Shown: positions 20,900-31,039 of the stretch, one piece after another | How positions within the stretch are numbered: position 1 is the stretch's first letter | Layout: the number at the start of each line of letters is the position of its first letter | NCBI RefSeq assembly: GCF_904528075.1 | Contig: NZ_LR882035.1 | Span: 1,116,001-1,180,000 of the forward strand | Reading direction: 5' to 3' | Origin: Agreia sp. COWG | GTDB lineage: Bacteria > Actinomycetota > Actinomycetes > Actinomycetales > Microbacteriaceae | DNA length: 64,000 bases | The notes under the pieces: generated by a model | Seen by the model: only the letters and a program-made list of their open reading frames with translations | What the model was told of the DNA's origin: nothing | Database searches by the model: none | Made by a program: the position numbers and the translations under genes

Positions 20900-22663
20900 T
20901 CAGGCCTTCGGGCGGTACACCGTCACCGAATGCGGCTCGATACGGGAAGAGTCGCCGCGCGGGCTCCACTCCAGCAGCACGTCGGCGTCGTCGACAAGCG
21001 CAGAGGGAGCGGCCAGCGGTGCATCCGCCAGGTTCACGAGCACCCGCACGTCGCCGCGCGCGAACTCGAGCCAGCGCGACTCCTCGGAGAACTCCACGGA
21101 GAGCTGCGGCCAGCGCGGATCGGTGAACTCCGGCACGCTCTTTCGAAGTGCCGTCAGCGCGCGGTAGAACTCGAGGAGACGGGCGTGCTCCGAACCCGCC
21201 GAGGCGGGTTCGGCCCAGTCGAGCTTCGAGTTGGTGAACGTCGAAAGATCCTGCGGGTTCGGCACGTTCGACTCGTCCCAGCCCATGCGGGCGAACTCGG
21301 CGATGCGCCCCTCGGCGGTGGCGGTGCCGAGCTCCGGCTCCGGGTGTGAGGTGAAGAACTGGAACGGGGTCGAGGCACCCCACTCCTCTCCCATGAACAG
21401 CATGGGCGTGAACGGTCCGAGCAATGTCAATGCCGCCGCAATGGCCAGCTGGCCGCCGTCGAGCGATGCGGTCAGGCGATCGCCGATGGCGCGATTGCCG
21501 ATCTGGTCATGGTTCTGGTTCGCGACGACGAGACGCCAGGTGAGCGCGTTCTTCGTGTCGATGGCCCTGCCGTGATGACGACCGCGGAAGCTCGACCAGG
21601 TGCCGTCGTGGAAGAAGCCGGAGGTGAGCGTCTTGGCCAGCGCCTCGAGCGGCTCGAAGTCGGAGTAGTAACCCGACACCTCGCGAGTGAGCGCGACGTG
21701 CACCGAGTGGTGGAAGTCGTCGCTCCACTGCCCGGCGAGCCCGTAGCCGTTGCTGTCGCGGGCGGTGAACATCACGGGGTCATTCAGATCGGATTCCGCG
21801 ATGAGGCTCAGTGGCCGACCGACGAACGCCGACCAGGCGTCGGTCTCGGCGCCGAGCTCTGCGAGCAGGTGGCGAGAGCTCTCGTCGTGCAGCGCGTGCA
21901 CGGCATCGAGCCGCAGCCCGTCGACGTGGTACTCGTCGAACCACATGCGCGCGTTGTCGAGAACGAAGCGACGCACCTCGGTCGAGCCGTGGCCGTCGAG
22001 GTTGATCGCGTTGCCCCAGGTGGTGCCGGCCGCTTCGTGCTCGTAAGGCCCGTAGCTGCCGAGGTAGTTGCCGCTCGGGCCGAGGTGGTTGTAGACCACG
22101 TCTTGAATGACGCCGAGGCCGCGTTCGTGACAGGCGTCGACGAGGCGCCGGTAGGCATCCGGCCCCCCGTACGTCTCTTGGACGGCGAACCACAGCACCC
22201 CGTCGTACCCCCAATTGTGGGTGCCGTTGAAGGCGTTGACCGGCATGACCTCGACGAAGTCGACGCCGAGCGACACGAGGTGGTCGAGGCGCTCGATGGC
22301 AGAGTCGAGGGTGCCCTCTGGCGTGAAGGTGCCGATGTGGAGCTCGTAGATGACGCCCCCCGCGAGCTGTCGGCCGGCCCACGAGCCGTCCCTCCAGCTG
22401 TACGTCGAGGGGTCGACGGTGCGCGACAGGCCGTGTACGCCCTCGGGCTGGCGACGCGAACGCGGATCGGGCAGCGGGCCAACTCTCTCGCCGTCGGCCG
22501 AGGTGACGATGTAACCGTAATCCACCTCGCCGGCGGGCGCGGCGCCGGAGACGCTCCACCAGTCGTCGTGGCCACGGGTCATCGCGAACGTCGTTCCCGC
22601 CGCCTGCAGCTCTACTTTCGTGGCGCGAGGCGCCCACACGTCGAATATGTTGCGAACGGTCAT
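20900..22663 (-). CDS. treZ: Malto-oligosyltrehalose trehalohydrolase
   Basis: TreZ releases free trehalose from maltooligosyl-trehalose made by TreY. The 587-residue protein has an N-terminal CBM48-like beta domain ([10 protein letters not shown]) and a GH13 barrel with the nucleophile Asp in [10 protein letters not shown] (about residues 250-259) and the acid Glu in L-I-A-E-S-D-L-N-D near 287-295. Its ATG overlaps the treY stop by four bases, which fixes the start; a much longer open frame running back through treY is not coding. Last gene of the glgX-treY-treZ operon. Confidence 0.95.
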   Translation of the reverse strand: MTVRNIFDVWAPRATKVELQAAGTTFAMTRGHDDWWSVSGAAPAGEVDYGYIVTSADGERVGPLPDPRSRRQPEGVHGLSRTVDPSTYSWRDGSWAGRQLAGGVIYELHIGTFTPEGTLDSAIERLDHLVSLGVDFVEVMPVNAFNGTHNWGYDGVLWFAVQETYGGPDAYRRLVDACHERGLGVIQDVVYNHLGPSGNYLGSYGPYEHEAAGTTWGNAINLDGHGSTEVRRFVLDNARMWFDEYHVDGLRLDAVHALHDESSRHLLAELGAETDAWSAFVGRPLSLIAESDLNDPVMFTARDSNGYGLAGQWSDDFHHSVHVALTREVSGYYSDFEPLEALAKTLTSGFFHDGTWSSFRGRHHGRAIDTKNALTWRLVVANQNHDQIGNRAIGDRLTASLDGGQLAIAAALTLLGPFTPMLFMGEEWGASTPFQFFTSHPEPELGTATAEGRIAEFARMGWDESNVPNPQDLSTFTNSKLDWAEPASAGSEHARLLEFYRALTALRKSVPEFTDPRWPQLSVEFSEESRWLEFARGDVRVLVNLADAPLAAPSALVDDADVLLEWSPRGDSSRIEPHSVTVYRPKA

Positions 22664-25008
22664 TCGGAGACCTCCTGGTTGACGGCGGCCAGCAGGGCCA
22701 CGGGCAGGTGATGCAGCAGCTCTGACACGGAGACCGGGCCGGCCTCGAACGAGCGCCCGGTGAGAACGTCGACGCTGTCGCGCTCGATGTCGATCTGGGT
22801 GGACCCCCACCCCTCGGCCTGTGACAGCGACCACGGCAGCCGCGTGGCCACGGTGATGGCGCCGCCACGATCGAAAGCGAGCACGTGGCTCGCGGAGTCG
22901 CCGTGGGCAGACAGCGGTGCGTAGCCTGTGAACAGTTCCGGATGCTCGTGCTTGAGCCTGAGGGCGCGGCTCGTCACGAGCAGCTTGGCGGCGCCGGTCT
23001 CGTCGACCTCGGGCAGCGCGCCGGTGTCGAGAACCTCGAGCAGGCGGCGGCGTTCGTCGAAGTCGACGGGGCGTCGGTTGTCGGGGTCGACGAGCGAGTT
23101 GTCCCACAGCTCGGTGCCCTGGTACACGTCGGGAACGCCCACCATCGTCAGCTGAACGAGCTTCGCGGTGAGCGAGTTCGACCATCCCGCGGGCCGGATG
23201 CGCGCAGCGAGCGAGTCGATCAGTTCGTGGGTGCGTGGATCGTCGTACGCGGCGTCGATGGCGGTGTGCATCCCCTTCTCGAAGGCGTCGTCCTGGTTGT
23301 TCCACGACGTCGACGAGCCGGCCTCGCGCACCGCCTTCTCCGCGTAGGCGTGCAGGCGCTCCCGCTCGATGGGCCAGGCGCCGACGGCGGTCTGCCAGAG
23401 CAACGAGTCGAACTCCTCGTCGCCGATCGGCGCGCTCTCACGCAGGCCCTGGAGAGTCTCGAACCAGGCGTGCGGAATCTCGCTCAGCACGTCGATGCGT
23501 GCGCGCACGTCTTCGCCACGCTTCGTGTCGTGCGTCGAGAGGGTGGTCATGGTGAGGGGGATGGCGGCGAGTCGCTGCGCCTGCCTGGCGTGGAACTCCG
23601 CGGCATCGATCGAGAACTCCGCGGGCTCTCCGCCCACTTCGTTCAGCGAGACGAGCCGGTTCCAGCGGTAGAAGGCGGTGTCTTCGACGCCCTTGGCCAT
23701 GACCATGCCCGAGGTCTGCTGAAAGCGGATGGCGCCGGCGTTGCTCGGATGCGACAGGGCGGCCAGGAGCACGGCGATCTCGTCGGACAGATCGGGACGG
23801 TGCCGGGCGGCGAGGGTGGCAGAAGCCTGCAGCGCCTCGAGGCCGCCGGGAAGGTACGAGCGGTAGACGGGGAAGCAGGCCAGCATCTCGGCGATGGCAT
23901 CGGCGATGGCGGGGGAGCCGCGGAGCGCCTCGTCGGCCAGGGCGTCACCCCTGTCGAGGTCGCGCTGGATGCGCAGCACCTCGGAACGCAGGATTCCGTC
24001 CGCGATCGCACGCTTCGTGTCGTGGATCAGGGCCAGCCAGTTCTCGTGCGCGCTCTCGGCGTCGGCGAGGCCCAGCGCGGCGTTCAGGTACTGCTCACCC
24101 GTGGCATCCACCAGCACGCGGTCGATGTCGCCCAGCGCGTCGTAGCCGGTCGTCCCGGCCGTCTTCCACGAGGTCGGAAGCAGCTCGCGGCCCTCGAGGA
24201 TCTTCTCGACGAGAACGTAGGAGCCGCCCGTGAGCTCGGCCAGGTGTTCGAGATAGTCCTGGGGGTCGGCCAGTCCGTCGGGGTGATCGACGCGCAGCCC
24301 GTCTGCGAGCCCCTCGGTGAACCAGCGACCGATCTCGGCGTGCGACTCGGCGAAGACCCAGGGGGTCTCCACCTTGACACCGGCGAGCGTGGTCACGGCG
24401 AAGAAGCGGCGGTAGTTCAGCTCCGCGTCGGCCCTTCGCCAGTTCATGAGCTCGTAGTGCTGGCGCGAGTGCACCGTCGCCGCGTCGGCGCCGTCGTCGG
24501 CCGTGCCCGGTGCGACGGGAAAGCGGTTGTCGTAGTAGCGCAGTTCTTTGTCGCCGTCGGAACCCACGGCGAGCTCGAGTGCGTCGAGCGAGTCGTCGCC
24601 GAGAACGGGCAGGCGCACCTTGCCGTGGCCGAAGTCCCAGTCCACGTCGAACGCCTCGGCGTGTCGCGATCCGCGACCGTGCTTAAGCAGCTCCCACCAC
24701 CAGAGGCTCAGCGGTGCGGTGGCGACTCCGACGTGGTTCGGCACGATGTCGACGAGCACGCCAAGCCCGCGCGAGTGGGCGGCCTCCGCCAGCCTCTCCA
24801 GACCGTCCGGCCCGCCGCGCTCGGGGTCGACGCGGCTGTGATCGATCACGTCGTAACCGTGATTGCTCCCCGGCTCCGCCTCGAGGATCGGCGAGAGGTA
24901 CACCCAGTCGGCTCCGAGGTCGGCGAGGTAGTCGACCAGCTCGGCCGCCGCATCGAGGGTGAAGTCCTTCGATACCTGTAGCCGGTAGGTGGAAAGCGGT
25001 GCCTTCAT
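22660..25008 (-). CDS. treY: Maltooligosyl trehalose synthase
   Basis: TreY isomerises the reducing-end alpha-1,4 bond of malto-oligosaccharides to the alpha,alpha-1,1 bond of trehalose. The 782-residue GH13 enzyme shows D-I-V-P-N-H-V-G near residues 88-95, the nucleophile region [13 protein letters not shown] near 235-247, the catalytic Glu in Y-V-L-V-E-K-I-L-E near 264-272 and T-L-S-T-H-D-T-K-R near 490. The order and overlap with treZ, and glgX 25 bp upstream, define the classical TreXYZ route from glycogen. Confidence 0.96.
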   Translation of the reverse strand: MKAPLSTYRLQVSKDFTLDAAAELVDYLADLGADWVYLSPILEAEPGSNHGYDVIDHSRVDPERGGPDGLERLAEAAHSRGLGVLVDIVPNHVGVATAPLSLWWWELLKHGRGSRHAEAFDVDWDFGHGKVRLPVLGDDSLDALELAVGSDGDKELRYYDNRFPVAPGTADDGADAATVHSRQHYELMNWRRADAELNYRRFFAVTTLAGVKVETPWVFAESHAEIGRWFTEGLADGLRVDHPDGLADPQDYLEHLAELTGGSYVLVEKILEGRELLPTSWKTAGTTGYDALGDIDRVLVDATGEQYLNAALGLADAESAHENWLALIHDTKRAIADGILRSEVLRIQRDLDRGDALADEALRGSPAIADAIAEMLACFPVYRSYLPGGLEALQASATLAARHRPDLSDEIAVLLAALSHPSNAGAIRFQQTSGMVMAKGVEDTAFYRWNRLVSLNEVGGEPAEFSIDAAEFHARQAQRLAAIPLTMTTLSTHDTKRGEDVRARIDVLSEIPHAWFETLQGLRESAPIGDEEFDSLLWQTAVGAWPIERERLHAYAEKAVREAGSSTSWNNQDDAFEKGMHTAIDAAYDDPRTHELIDSLAARIRPAGWSNSLTAKLVQLTMVGVPDVYQGTELWDNSLVDPDNRRPVDFDERRRLLEVLDTGALPEVDETGAAKLLVTSRALRLKHEHPELFTGYAPLSAHGDSASHVLAFDRGGAITVATRLPWSLSQAEGWGSTQIDIERDSVDVLTGRSFEAGPVSVSELLHHLPVALLAAVNQEVSE

Positions 25009-25033
25009 GGTGTCTCCGTCGATGATCTTTTCG

Positions 25034-27235
25034 CTAGCCGTTGGACGGCTTGGTCAGGGGGATGGTCTCGATCGTTCCGGTCATCGCGGTCAGCGAGGCT
25101 GCAACGGAGTGGTCGGCCTCGGTGACGGGCGCCTGGTGCGCACGCAGCACGACCAGCGACTTCGCCAGCACACACATCGTCTCGTTCGCGCTACGCAAGG
25201 GGCCATCGGCCGCCTGCCCGGCGGAGTCGATGACGACGTCCCACGACTGCGAATACTCACCGGGGGGCAGCACGAAGTCCACGTCCTCGGGCTCCGCGTT
25301 GAAGTACACGAGAAAGTTCACGTCGGTGATGCGCTGGCCGCGCGCATCACGGCCGCGGATTCCCTGGCCGTTCAGGAAGACACCGACCGAGCGGCTGAGC
25401 GGGGAATCCCATTCCTCCGGCTCCATCTCGCGGGCGTCGGCGTTCAGCCACACGATGTCGGGCAGCGGCTCGCCCTTGCCTCGACGCACGGGACGGCCGT
25501 CGAAGAAGCGACTGCGTCGGAAGGTGGGGTGCTCCTTGCGCAGGCGGGTCACGGCGGCCGTGAACTCGTTCAGCGGAATGTCGGCGTGGTCCCAATGCAC
25601 CCAGCTGATCTCGGAGTCCTGCGCGTAGGTGTTGTTGTTGCCCTGCTGCGTGCGGCCGATCTCGTCGCCGTGCAGCAGCATGGGCACACCCTGCGAGAGC
25701 AGCAACGTGGCCAGGAAGTTGCGCTGCTGGCGGGCCCGCAGCTCGAGGATCTCCGGATCGTTCGTGGGGCCCTCGACGCCCGAGTTCCAGGAGCGGTTGT
25801 GCGATTCGCCGTCGTTGTTGTTTTCGCCGTTCGCCTCGTTGTGCTTCTCGTTGTACGACACGAGGTCGCGGATAGTGAAGCCGTCGTGGGCGGTGACGAA
25901 GTTGATCGAGGCCACGGGTCGGCGACCCGAGTGCTCGTACAGGTCTGCCGAACCCGTGAACCGCGAGGCGAACTCGCCGAGGCTCGCGGGCTCGCCGCGC
26001 CAGAAGTCGCGCACCGTGTCGCGGTACTTGCCGTTCCACTCCGTCCACTGGGCGGGGAAGTTGCCGACCTGGTAGCCGCCCGGGCCGACGTCCCAGGGCT
26101 CCGCGATGAGCTTGACCTGCGAGATCACCGGATCCTGCTGCACGAGCTCGAAGAACGTGGAGAGCTTGTCGACGTCGTAGAACTCGCGGGCCAGCGCCGA
26201 GGCGAGGTCGAAGCGGAAGCCGTCGACGTGCATCTCGGTGGCCCAGTAGCGCAGCGAGTCCATGATGAGCTGCAGGGAGTGCGGGTGGCGGACGTTCAAC
26301 GTGTTGCCGGTACCCGTGTAGTCCATGTAGTAGCGCTTGTCATCGTCCATGAGCCGGTAGTAGGCCGCGTTGTCGATGCCTCGGAACGAGATGGTCGGGC
26401 CCAGGTGGTTTCCCTCTGCGGTGTGGTTGTACACCACATCGAGAATCACCTCGATGCCGGCCGCATGCAGCGACTTCACCATGCCCTTGAACTCCTGCAC
26501 CTGCTGGCCTCGTTCACCGGCCGACGAGTAGTTCGACTGCGGCGCGAAGAAGCCGATGGTGTTGTAGCCCCAGTAGTTCGACAGGCCCTTCTCGAGCAGC
26601 GTGCTGTCCTGCACGAACTGGTGCACCGGCATCAGTTCTATGGCCGTGACGCCCAGCTTCTTGAGGTGTTCGATGACGGCCGGATGCGCGACACCCGCGT
26701 AGGTACCGCGCTGGTCGCGCGGCACGTCGGGGTGCAGCTGGGTGAGCCCCTTCACATGGGCCTCGTAGATGACGGTCTCGTTGTAGGGGATGTCGAGGAT
26801 GCGATCGCCGGACCAGTCGAAGAACGGGTTGATGACGACACCGGTCATCATGTGCTTGGCGGAGTCCTCGTCGTTACGCGAATCCGGATCACCGAAGTTG
26901 TACGAGAACAGCGACTGGTCCCAGTCGATGGTTCCGCTCGTCGCTTTCGCGTAGGGGTCGAGAAGCAGCTTGTTCGGGTTGAACCTGCTGCCGTTCTCGG
27001 GGTCGTACGCGCCGTACACGCGGTAGCCGTAGCGCTGACCCGGCTGAACCTGGGGCAGGTAGCAGTGCCAGACGTAGGCATCCACTTCAGTGAGCTCGAC
27101 ACGGGTCTCCGCGCCCTTCTCACCGAACAGGCAGAGCACGACCCTTTCTGCGGCCTCGCTGAAGATGGCGAAGTTCGTGCCACTTCCATCGAAGGTCGCG
27201 CCGAGCGGGTAGGCCGATCCAGGCCAGCTTTCCAT
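25034..27235 (-). CDS. glgX: Glycogen debranching enzyme GlgX/TreX
   Basis: This isoamylase-type enzyme cleaves alpha-1,6 branches of glycogen and supplies linear chains to TreY. The 733-residue protein has a CBM48 start (Y-P-L-G-A-T-F-D-G-S-G-T-N-F) and GH13 motifs: D-V-V-Y-N-H-T near residue 260, nucleophile Asp in G-F-R-F-D-L-A-S near 340, acid Glu in L-I-A-E-P-W-D-V-G near 374, and F-V-T-A-H-D-G-F near 441. It is the first gene of the trehalose operon, so the TreX name also fits. The next gene upstream ends 70 bp away and may share transcription. Confidence 0.95.
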   Translation of the reverse strand: MESWPGSAYPLGATFDGSGTNFAIFSEAAERVVLCLFGEKGAETRVELTEVDAYVWHCYLPQVQPGQRYGYRVYGAYDPENGSRFNPNKLLLDPYAKATSGTIDWDQSLFSYNFGDPDSRNDEDSAKHMMTGVVINPFFDWSGDRILDIPYNETVIYEAHVKGLTQLHPDVPRDQRGTYAGVAHPAVIEHLKKLGVTAIELMPVHQFVQDSTLLEKGLSNYWGYNTIGFFAPQSNYSSAGERGQQVQEFKGMVKSLHAAGIEVILDVVYNHTAEGNHLGPTISFRGIDNAAYYRLMDDDKRYYMDYTGTGNTLNVRHPHSLQLIMDSLRYWATEMHVDGFRFDLASALAREFYDVDKLSTFFELVQQDPVISQVKLIAEPWDVGPGGYQVGNFPAQWTEWNGKYRDTVRDFWRGEPASLGEFASRFTGSADLYEHSGRRPVASINFVTAHDGFTIRDLVSYNEKHNEANGENNNDGESHNRSWNSGVEGPTNDPEILELRARQQRNFLATLLLSQGVPMLLHGDEIGRTQQGNNNTYAQDSEISWVHWDHADIPLNEFTAAVTRLRKEHPTFRRSRFFDGRPVRRGKGEPLPDIVWLNADAREMEPEEWDSPLSRSVGVFLNGQGIRGRDARGQRITDVNFLVYFNAEPEDVDFVLPPGEYSQSWDVVIDSAGQAADGPLRSANETMCVLAKSLVVLRAHQAPVTEADHSVAASLTAMTGTIETIPLTKPSNG

Positions 27236-27305
27236 GAAGTTCTCCAGTGCGGGTTGTCGTGCGATGAGCGGCCGCGCGTCGAGGGGGAGACGGCGAGCGC
27301 GAGAG

Positions 27306-28235
27306 TCAGTCGAGCTGGGTCGCCACCTCTGCGGCGATCAGCTCGAGGTGGTCGAGGTCGTGAATATCGAGGATCTGCAGGTACAGGCGCTCGACACCGT
27401 CTTCACGGAGGGCGCCGATGCGGTCGACGACCTGCGCGGGGCTTCCGGCCAGGCCATGCTCGCGGAGTTCTGCGGGCTCGCGTCCGATGGCGGCGGCGCG
27501 GCGGTCGAGCTCGACGTCGTCGGCACCGACCGCGGCGACGAACGCGGCCGAGTAGACCAGCTCGTCGGGGTTGCGCCCGATCCGCTCGCAGGCCTCCCTC
27601 ACCGCGCGGAACCGCGCGGGAACGTCGGCGAACTCGGCGAAGGGCACGTTGAACTCGGTGGCGAATCGTGCCGCGATCTTGGGGGTGCGGGTGGGCCCGC
27701 TGCCTCCCACGATCACGGGCATCGGGTGCTGCACGGGTTTCGGGAGCGCGGGCGAATTGTCGAGGGTGTAATGCTCGCCCTCGAAGGAATACGTCTCGCC
27801 GATCGGAGTACCCCAGAGCCCGGTGATGACCTCGAGCTGTTCCTCGAGCAGCCCGAATCGCTTACTCGGAAACGGGATGCCGTACGCGCGGTGCTCTTCT
27901 TCGAACCATCCCGTGCCGAGGCCGAGCTCGACCCTTCCACCCGACATGGCGTCGACCTGGGCGACCTGGATGGCCAGGACGCCGGGGTGGCGATAGGTGA
28001 CGCTCGACACGAGCGTCCCCAGCCGGATGCGCTCGGTCTCGCGGGCGAGGCCGGCCAGCGTCGTCCATGCGTCGGTCGGCCCGGGAAGCCCTGCTGCCGG
28101 GTCGTCGCCCATGCGTAGGTAATGGTCGGAACGGAAGAACGCATCGAAGCCGAGTCGTTCGGTCGCCTGGGCGATTCTCAAGAGGTCGTCGTAGCTTGCG
28201 CCCTGCTGGGGCTCGGTGAAGATTCGTAGGTCCAC
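27306..28235 (-). CDS. LLM-class F420-dependent oxidoreductase
   Basis: A 309-residue luciferase-like (beta/alpha)8 protein of the type that usually binds coenzyme F420 in actinobacteria. Typical segments are R-I-F-T-E-P-Q-Q-G-A-S-Y (residues 4-15), F-D-A-F-F-R-S-D-H-Y-L (about 34-44), L-G-T-L-V-S-S-V-T-Y-R-H-P-G (about 76-89) and G-R-V-E-L-G-L-G-T-G-W near 104-114. The substrate is unknown. I chose the GTG at 28235 because the conserved family text starts immediately; an ATG at 28274 would add 13 poorly conserved residues. Confidence 0.85.
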   Translation of the reverse strand: MDLRIFTEPQQGASYDDLLRIAQATERLGFDAFFRSDHYLRMGDDPAAGLPGPTDAWTTLAGLARETERIRLGTLVSSVTYRHPGVLAIQVAQVDAMSGGRVELGLGTGWFEEEHRAYGIPFPSKRFGLLEEQLEVITGLWGTPIGETYSFEGEHYTLDNSPALPKPVQHPMPVIVGGSGPTRTPKIAARFATEFNVPFAEFADVPARFRAVREACERIGRNPDELVYSAAFVAAVGADDVELDRRAAAIGREPAELREHGLAGSPAQVVDRIGALREDGVERLYLQILDIHDLDHLELIAAEVATQLD

Positions 28236-28310
28236 AAGGCAAGCGTGACACACGGATGTGCATCCCGTTCGCATGCCTTGACAGCACTGGTGGCCTTCAT
28301 GGGCGGCGGG

Positions 28311-28316
28311 TAGCGT
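28311..28316 (+). promoter_or_regulatory. -10 box TAGCGT, leaderless geometry
   Basis: TAGCGT followed by six bases and the ATG at 28323. A TTGACA at 28278-28283 is too far upstream (27 bases) to be its -35. Confidence 0.5.
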
Positions 28317-28322
28317 GAGTCC

Positions 28323-28655
28323 ATGACAAACATCGCCGTGAAGCTCGCAGAGACCGTTCGATCATTCGGAGTGGGCGCCGTCTACGGCGACCCGGTCGAG
28401 ATCGAGGGCCAGACCCTCGTGCCGGTCGCCATCAGCTGGTTCGGCTTCGGCGGGGGCGGTTCCGACGAGGCGAACGACGGCATGGCCGGCGGTGGTGGTG
28501 GCGGGGCCTCGATTCCGGTGGGAGCGTATGTCACGCAGGAGAACGGTCGGGTCGCGTTCGAGCCGAACCTCATCTCGCTCCTGGCGGTCTCCATCCCCAC
28601 CATCTGGGTCACGGGCAAGGCCTTCGCCAAGATCATCAGGGCCCTCAAGAAGTAG
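28323..28655 (+). CDS. GerW/YtfJ-family protein
   Basis: A 110-residue protein with the GerW layout: N-terminal helix, V-Y-G-D-P-V-E-I-E-G-Q-T-L-V-P-V-A (about residues 20-36), a glycine-rich central loop, I-P-V-G-A-Y-V near 64-70, and a C-terminal hydrophobic helix. In Bacillus the family member YtfJ/GerW is a spore germination protein, but homologues are common in non-sporulating actinobacteria, where their role is unknown. The C-terminal helix suggests membrane association. It is followed by the thiamin-riboswitch operon but separated by its own promoter. Confidence 0.8.
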   Translation: MTNIAVKLAETVRSFGVGAVYGDPVEIEGQTLVPVAISWFGFGGGGSDEANDGMAGGGGGGASIPVGAYVTQENGRVAFEPNLISLLAVSIPTIWVTGKAFAKIIRALKK

Positions 28656-28667
28656 TCGCTTTCGATC

Positions 28668-28673
28668 TATACT
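28668..28673 (+). promoter_or_regulatory. -10 box TATACT of the thiamin-precursor operon
   Basis: TATACT lies seven to twelve bases before the first base of the TPP riboswitch, as expected for its transcription start near 28680. The -35 is not clear. Confidence 0.5.
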
Positions 28674-28680
28674 GAGTCTC

Positions 28681-28770
28681 AACACGGGAGTCCGGTGAGC
28701 CGGGCTGAGAGGAAGGTTCTCAACCTTCGACCGTCGAACCTGATCTGGATCATGCCAGCGCAGGGAGGAC
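28681..28770 (+). promoter_or_regulatory. TPP (THI-box) riboswitch
   Basis: The RNA shows both invariant parts of the thiamin-pyrophosphate aptamer: G-CTGAGA near 28703-28710, which binds the pyrimidine ring, and the segment CCTGATCTGGATCATGCCAGCGCAGGGA (28739-28766), which binds the pyrophosphate; a variable stem (AAGGTTCTCAACCTT) lies between. It precedes ykoE and should reduce expression of the transporter when thiamin pyrophosphate is plentiful. Confidence 0.95.
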
Positions 28771-28811
28771 ATCTCACGGTGCCGCCGGCAGCAAAGCCGC
28801 GCGGCCCAACC

Positions 28812-28846
28812 CGTGCCCTGATATTCGCTATCGACGAAAGGGCACG
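28812..28846 (+). promoter_or_regulatory. Candidate riboswitch expression-platform hairpin
   Basis: CGTGCCCT (28812-28819) pairs with AGGGCACG (28839-28846). The right arm includes the end of the GAAAGG Shine-Dalgarno-like stretch just before the GTG at 28854, so pairing could hide the ribosome site. No T tract follows, which argues against a terminator. Confidence 0.5.
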
Positions 28847-28853
28847 ATTCCAA

Positions 28854-29495
28854 GTGCACGCAACAACCGAAACATCCTCTCCGTCCACGATCTCCACGGC
28901 GTCCGGTCGCGGCTCGCGCTACAACTGGCGCGTCGTCGACATCGTGGTGGCCAGCGTCATCGGCGTGGCCGCCGGCATCGTCTTCTGGATGTGGGACCAG
29001 GCATACACGCCGCTCTCCGCCCCGCTGACGCCCCTCCTTCCCGGGTTGCAGGCCCTCGTCGGCGGCGGCTGGCTCTTCGCCGGCGTTCTCGGCGGGCTCA
29101 TCATCCGCAAGCCCGGGGCGGCCCTTTTCACCGAACTCGTCGCGGCCGCGGTCTCGGCGCTGATCGGAACCCAGTGGGGTCCGTTGACCCTGCTCTCCGG
29201 CCTGGTCCAGGGGCTCGGCGCAGAGATCGTCTTCGCGCTGTTCCTGTACGCGAACTACCGCGCCTACGTCGCTATTCTCGCGGGTATGGGGGCGGGCGTG
29301 GCCCTGGCGGTCAACGACCTCATCAACTGGTACCCCGGTTCGACGCCGCAGTTCGCGATCGTGTACACGGTCTCGTCCATGATCTCCGGCGCCCTGTTGG
29401 CCGGTGTGTTGTCGTGGCTCGCCCTCCGAGGCCTGGCCAAGACGGGGGCCCTCTCCCGATTCGCCTCGGGACGGGCCGTTCAGGCACGGGTCTGA
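28854..29495 (+). CDS. ykoE: ECF transporter S component YkoE (thiamin-precursor uptake)
   Basis: YkoE is the substrate-binding membrane subunit of an energy-coupling factor transporter for hydroxymethylpyrimidine or thiamin. The 213-residue protein has about five or six hydrophobic helices and the family text V-V-A-S-V-I-G-V-A-A-G near residues 31-41, G-G-L-I-I-R-K-P-G-A-A-L-F-T-E near 81-95 and L-Y-A-N-Y-R near 134-139. The TPP riboswitch and the ykoD and ykoC genes that follow confirm the assignment. The GTG at 28854 excludes the riboswitch from the coding region; the upstream in-frame extension reads through the aptamer and is rejected. Confidence 0.9.
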   Translation: MHATTETSSPSTISTASGRGSRYNWRVVDIVVASVIGVAAGIVFWMWDQAYTPLSAPLTPLLPGLQALVGGGWLFAGVLGGLIIRKPGAALFTELVAAAVSALIGTQWGPLTLLSGLVQGLGAEIVFALFLYANYRAYVAILAGMGAGVALAVNDLINWYPGSTPQFAIVYTVSSMISGALLAGVLSWLALRGLAKTGALSRFASGRAVQARV

Positions 29496-29515
29496 CGGGC
29501 ATCCGGAACCCTGCG

Positions 29516-31039
29516 ATGACATCGGATCGCCTGACCCCGGCCGCCGTCACGGCGCGCGGCTGGGGCTGGCGGCATGCCACGAGGCGCGCATGGGCCGTCA
29601 GAGACCTCGACCTCGATATCTCCGCGGGCGAGCGCGTTCTGCTGCTCGGAGCATCCGGCGCGGGCAAGAGCACGCTCATGCACGCGCTGGCGGGGGTCAT
29701 CGGCGGAGACGACGAGGGGGAGCAGCAGGGCGAGCTGCTCGTGGCCTCTCGCCCCGCGACAACCTCCCGAGGGGTCGCCGGGCTCGTGCTGCAAGATCCC
29801 GACTCTCAGGTGATCCTCGCTCGGGTCGGCGACGACGTCGCCTTCGGATGCGAGAACCTCGGCGTTCCGCGAGACGAGATCTGGGTTCGCGTCGACGAGG
29901 CGCTGCGGGCGGTCGGACTGGCCCTGCCGCTCGACCACCCGACCTCCGCGCTGTCGGGAGGCCAGAAGCAGAGGCTCGCGCTCGCGGGAGTGCTCGCCAT
30001 GCGACCGGGGCTCATCCTGCTCGACGAGCCGACGGCGAACCTCGACCCCGAGGGCGTGCGCGAGGTGCGTGACGCGGTGGCCAGGGTCGCAGACAGCACC
30101 GGAGCCACCCTCGTGGTCATCGAACACCGCGTCGAGATCTGGCGTGACATCGTCGACCGCGTCGTGGTGCTCTCACCCGGGGGTGGTGTGCTCGCCGACG
30201 GCGAACCGAAGACCGTGCTCGGCGCGCACGGAGCGTCGCTCGCGGCATCGGGCGTCTGGATTCCAGAGTTTCCACCGCCGATCGCGCCGCGCCGCGATCC
30301 CGGCGTCGGCGGTGCCGAACGGCTGCTGGATGCGTCGGGGCTGGCCATCGCGCGCACACGCGGTGTTCCGCTCGCAGAGGGCCTCGAGCTGTCGTTCGAT
30401 GCCGGAACTGCCAGTGCCCTCGTCGGCCCGAACGGGGCCGGCAAGTCCACGCTGGCGCTGACCCTGGCGGGCCTCCTGAAGCCCGCGGCGGGCCAGGTGA
30501 TCGCCTCAGACGCGCTTCGCCAGGGCGTGGGGTCGTCCCCCATCGCGTGGAAATCCAAGCAGCTGCTCACGAGAATCGGCACGGTCTTTCAGGACCCGGA
30601 GCATCAGTTCCTGACCGCTACCGTGCGTGACGAACTGTCCGTCGGGCCGCGTGCGCTCGCGCAGGGCCAGGCCGACGTGACGGCGCGCGTCGACGAGCTG
30701 ATGCAGAGATTGAGGCTCGATCATCTGGCGTTGGCCAATCCCTTCACCCTGTCGGGTGGCGAGAAGCGCCGACTCTCCGTGGCGACCGTGCTGGCGACCC
30801 GGCCGCGCATGCTCGTGCTCGACGAGCCCACCTTCGGCCAGGATTCCCGCACTTGGAGCGAGCTCGTCGCGCTTCTCGCAGAACAGCTCGACGAGGGCAA
30901 CTCAGTGCTCGCCGTCACCCACGATGCGCAGTTCGTTCGGGCGATCGCCGACATCGAGGTGAGGCTCCAACCGAGCGACGCCTCGATACAAACGGGCCCC
31001 GCGGTCATCCGCGCCGTTCGACGGGTCGGCCGGGCATGA
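29516..31039 (+). CDS. ykoD: ECF transporter ATPase, fused A1-A2 (YkoD)
   Basis: A 507-residue protein with two complete ABC ATPase domains in tandem, the fused energiser of the YkoEDC transporter. Domain 1: Walker A G-A-S-G-A-G-K-S-T near residues 44-52, signature L-S-G-G-Q-K-Q-R near 146-153, Walker B L-I-L-L-D-E-P. Domain 2: Walker A G-P-N-G-A-G-K-S-T near 304-312, signature L-S-G-G-E-K-R-R near 413-420, Walker B M-L-V-L-D-E-P. Both H-loops (V-I-E-H-R and A-V-T-H-D) are present. It sits 20 bp after ykoE and overlaps ykoC by four bases. Confidence 0.92.
   Translation: MTSDRLTPAAVTARGWGWRHATRRAWAVRDLDLDISAGERVLLLGASGAGKSTLMHALAGVIGGDDEGEQQGELLVASRPATTSRGVAGLVLQDPDSQVILARVGDDVAFGCENLGVPRDEIWVRVDEALRAVGLALPLDHPTSALSGGQKQRLALAGVLAMRPGLILLDEPTANLDPEGVREVRDAVARVADSTGATLVVIEHRVEIWRDIVDRVVVLSPGGGVLADGEPKTVLGAHGASLAASGVWIPEFPPPIAPRRDPGVGGAERLLDASGLAIARTRGVPLAEGLELSFDAGTASALVGPNGAGKSTLALTLAGLLKPAAGQVIASDALRQGVGSSPIAWKSKQLLTRIGTVFQDPEHQFLTATVRDELSVGPRALAQGQADVTARVDELMQRLRLDHLALANPFTLSGGEKRRLSVATVLATRPRMLVLDEPTFGQDSRTWSELVALLAEQLDEGNSVLAVTHDAQFVRAIADIEVRLQPSDASIQTGPAVIRAVRRVGRA

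Noticed and set aside
22664..23305. treZ open frame extending into treY
   Set aside because: The extension is out of frame with treY, Arg-rich and without domain text; the 4-bp overlap start at 22663 is standard.
28278..28283. TTGACA as -35 element of the GerW gene
   Set aside because: It is 27 bases from the -10 box, too far for a sigma-70 type promoter.
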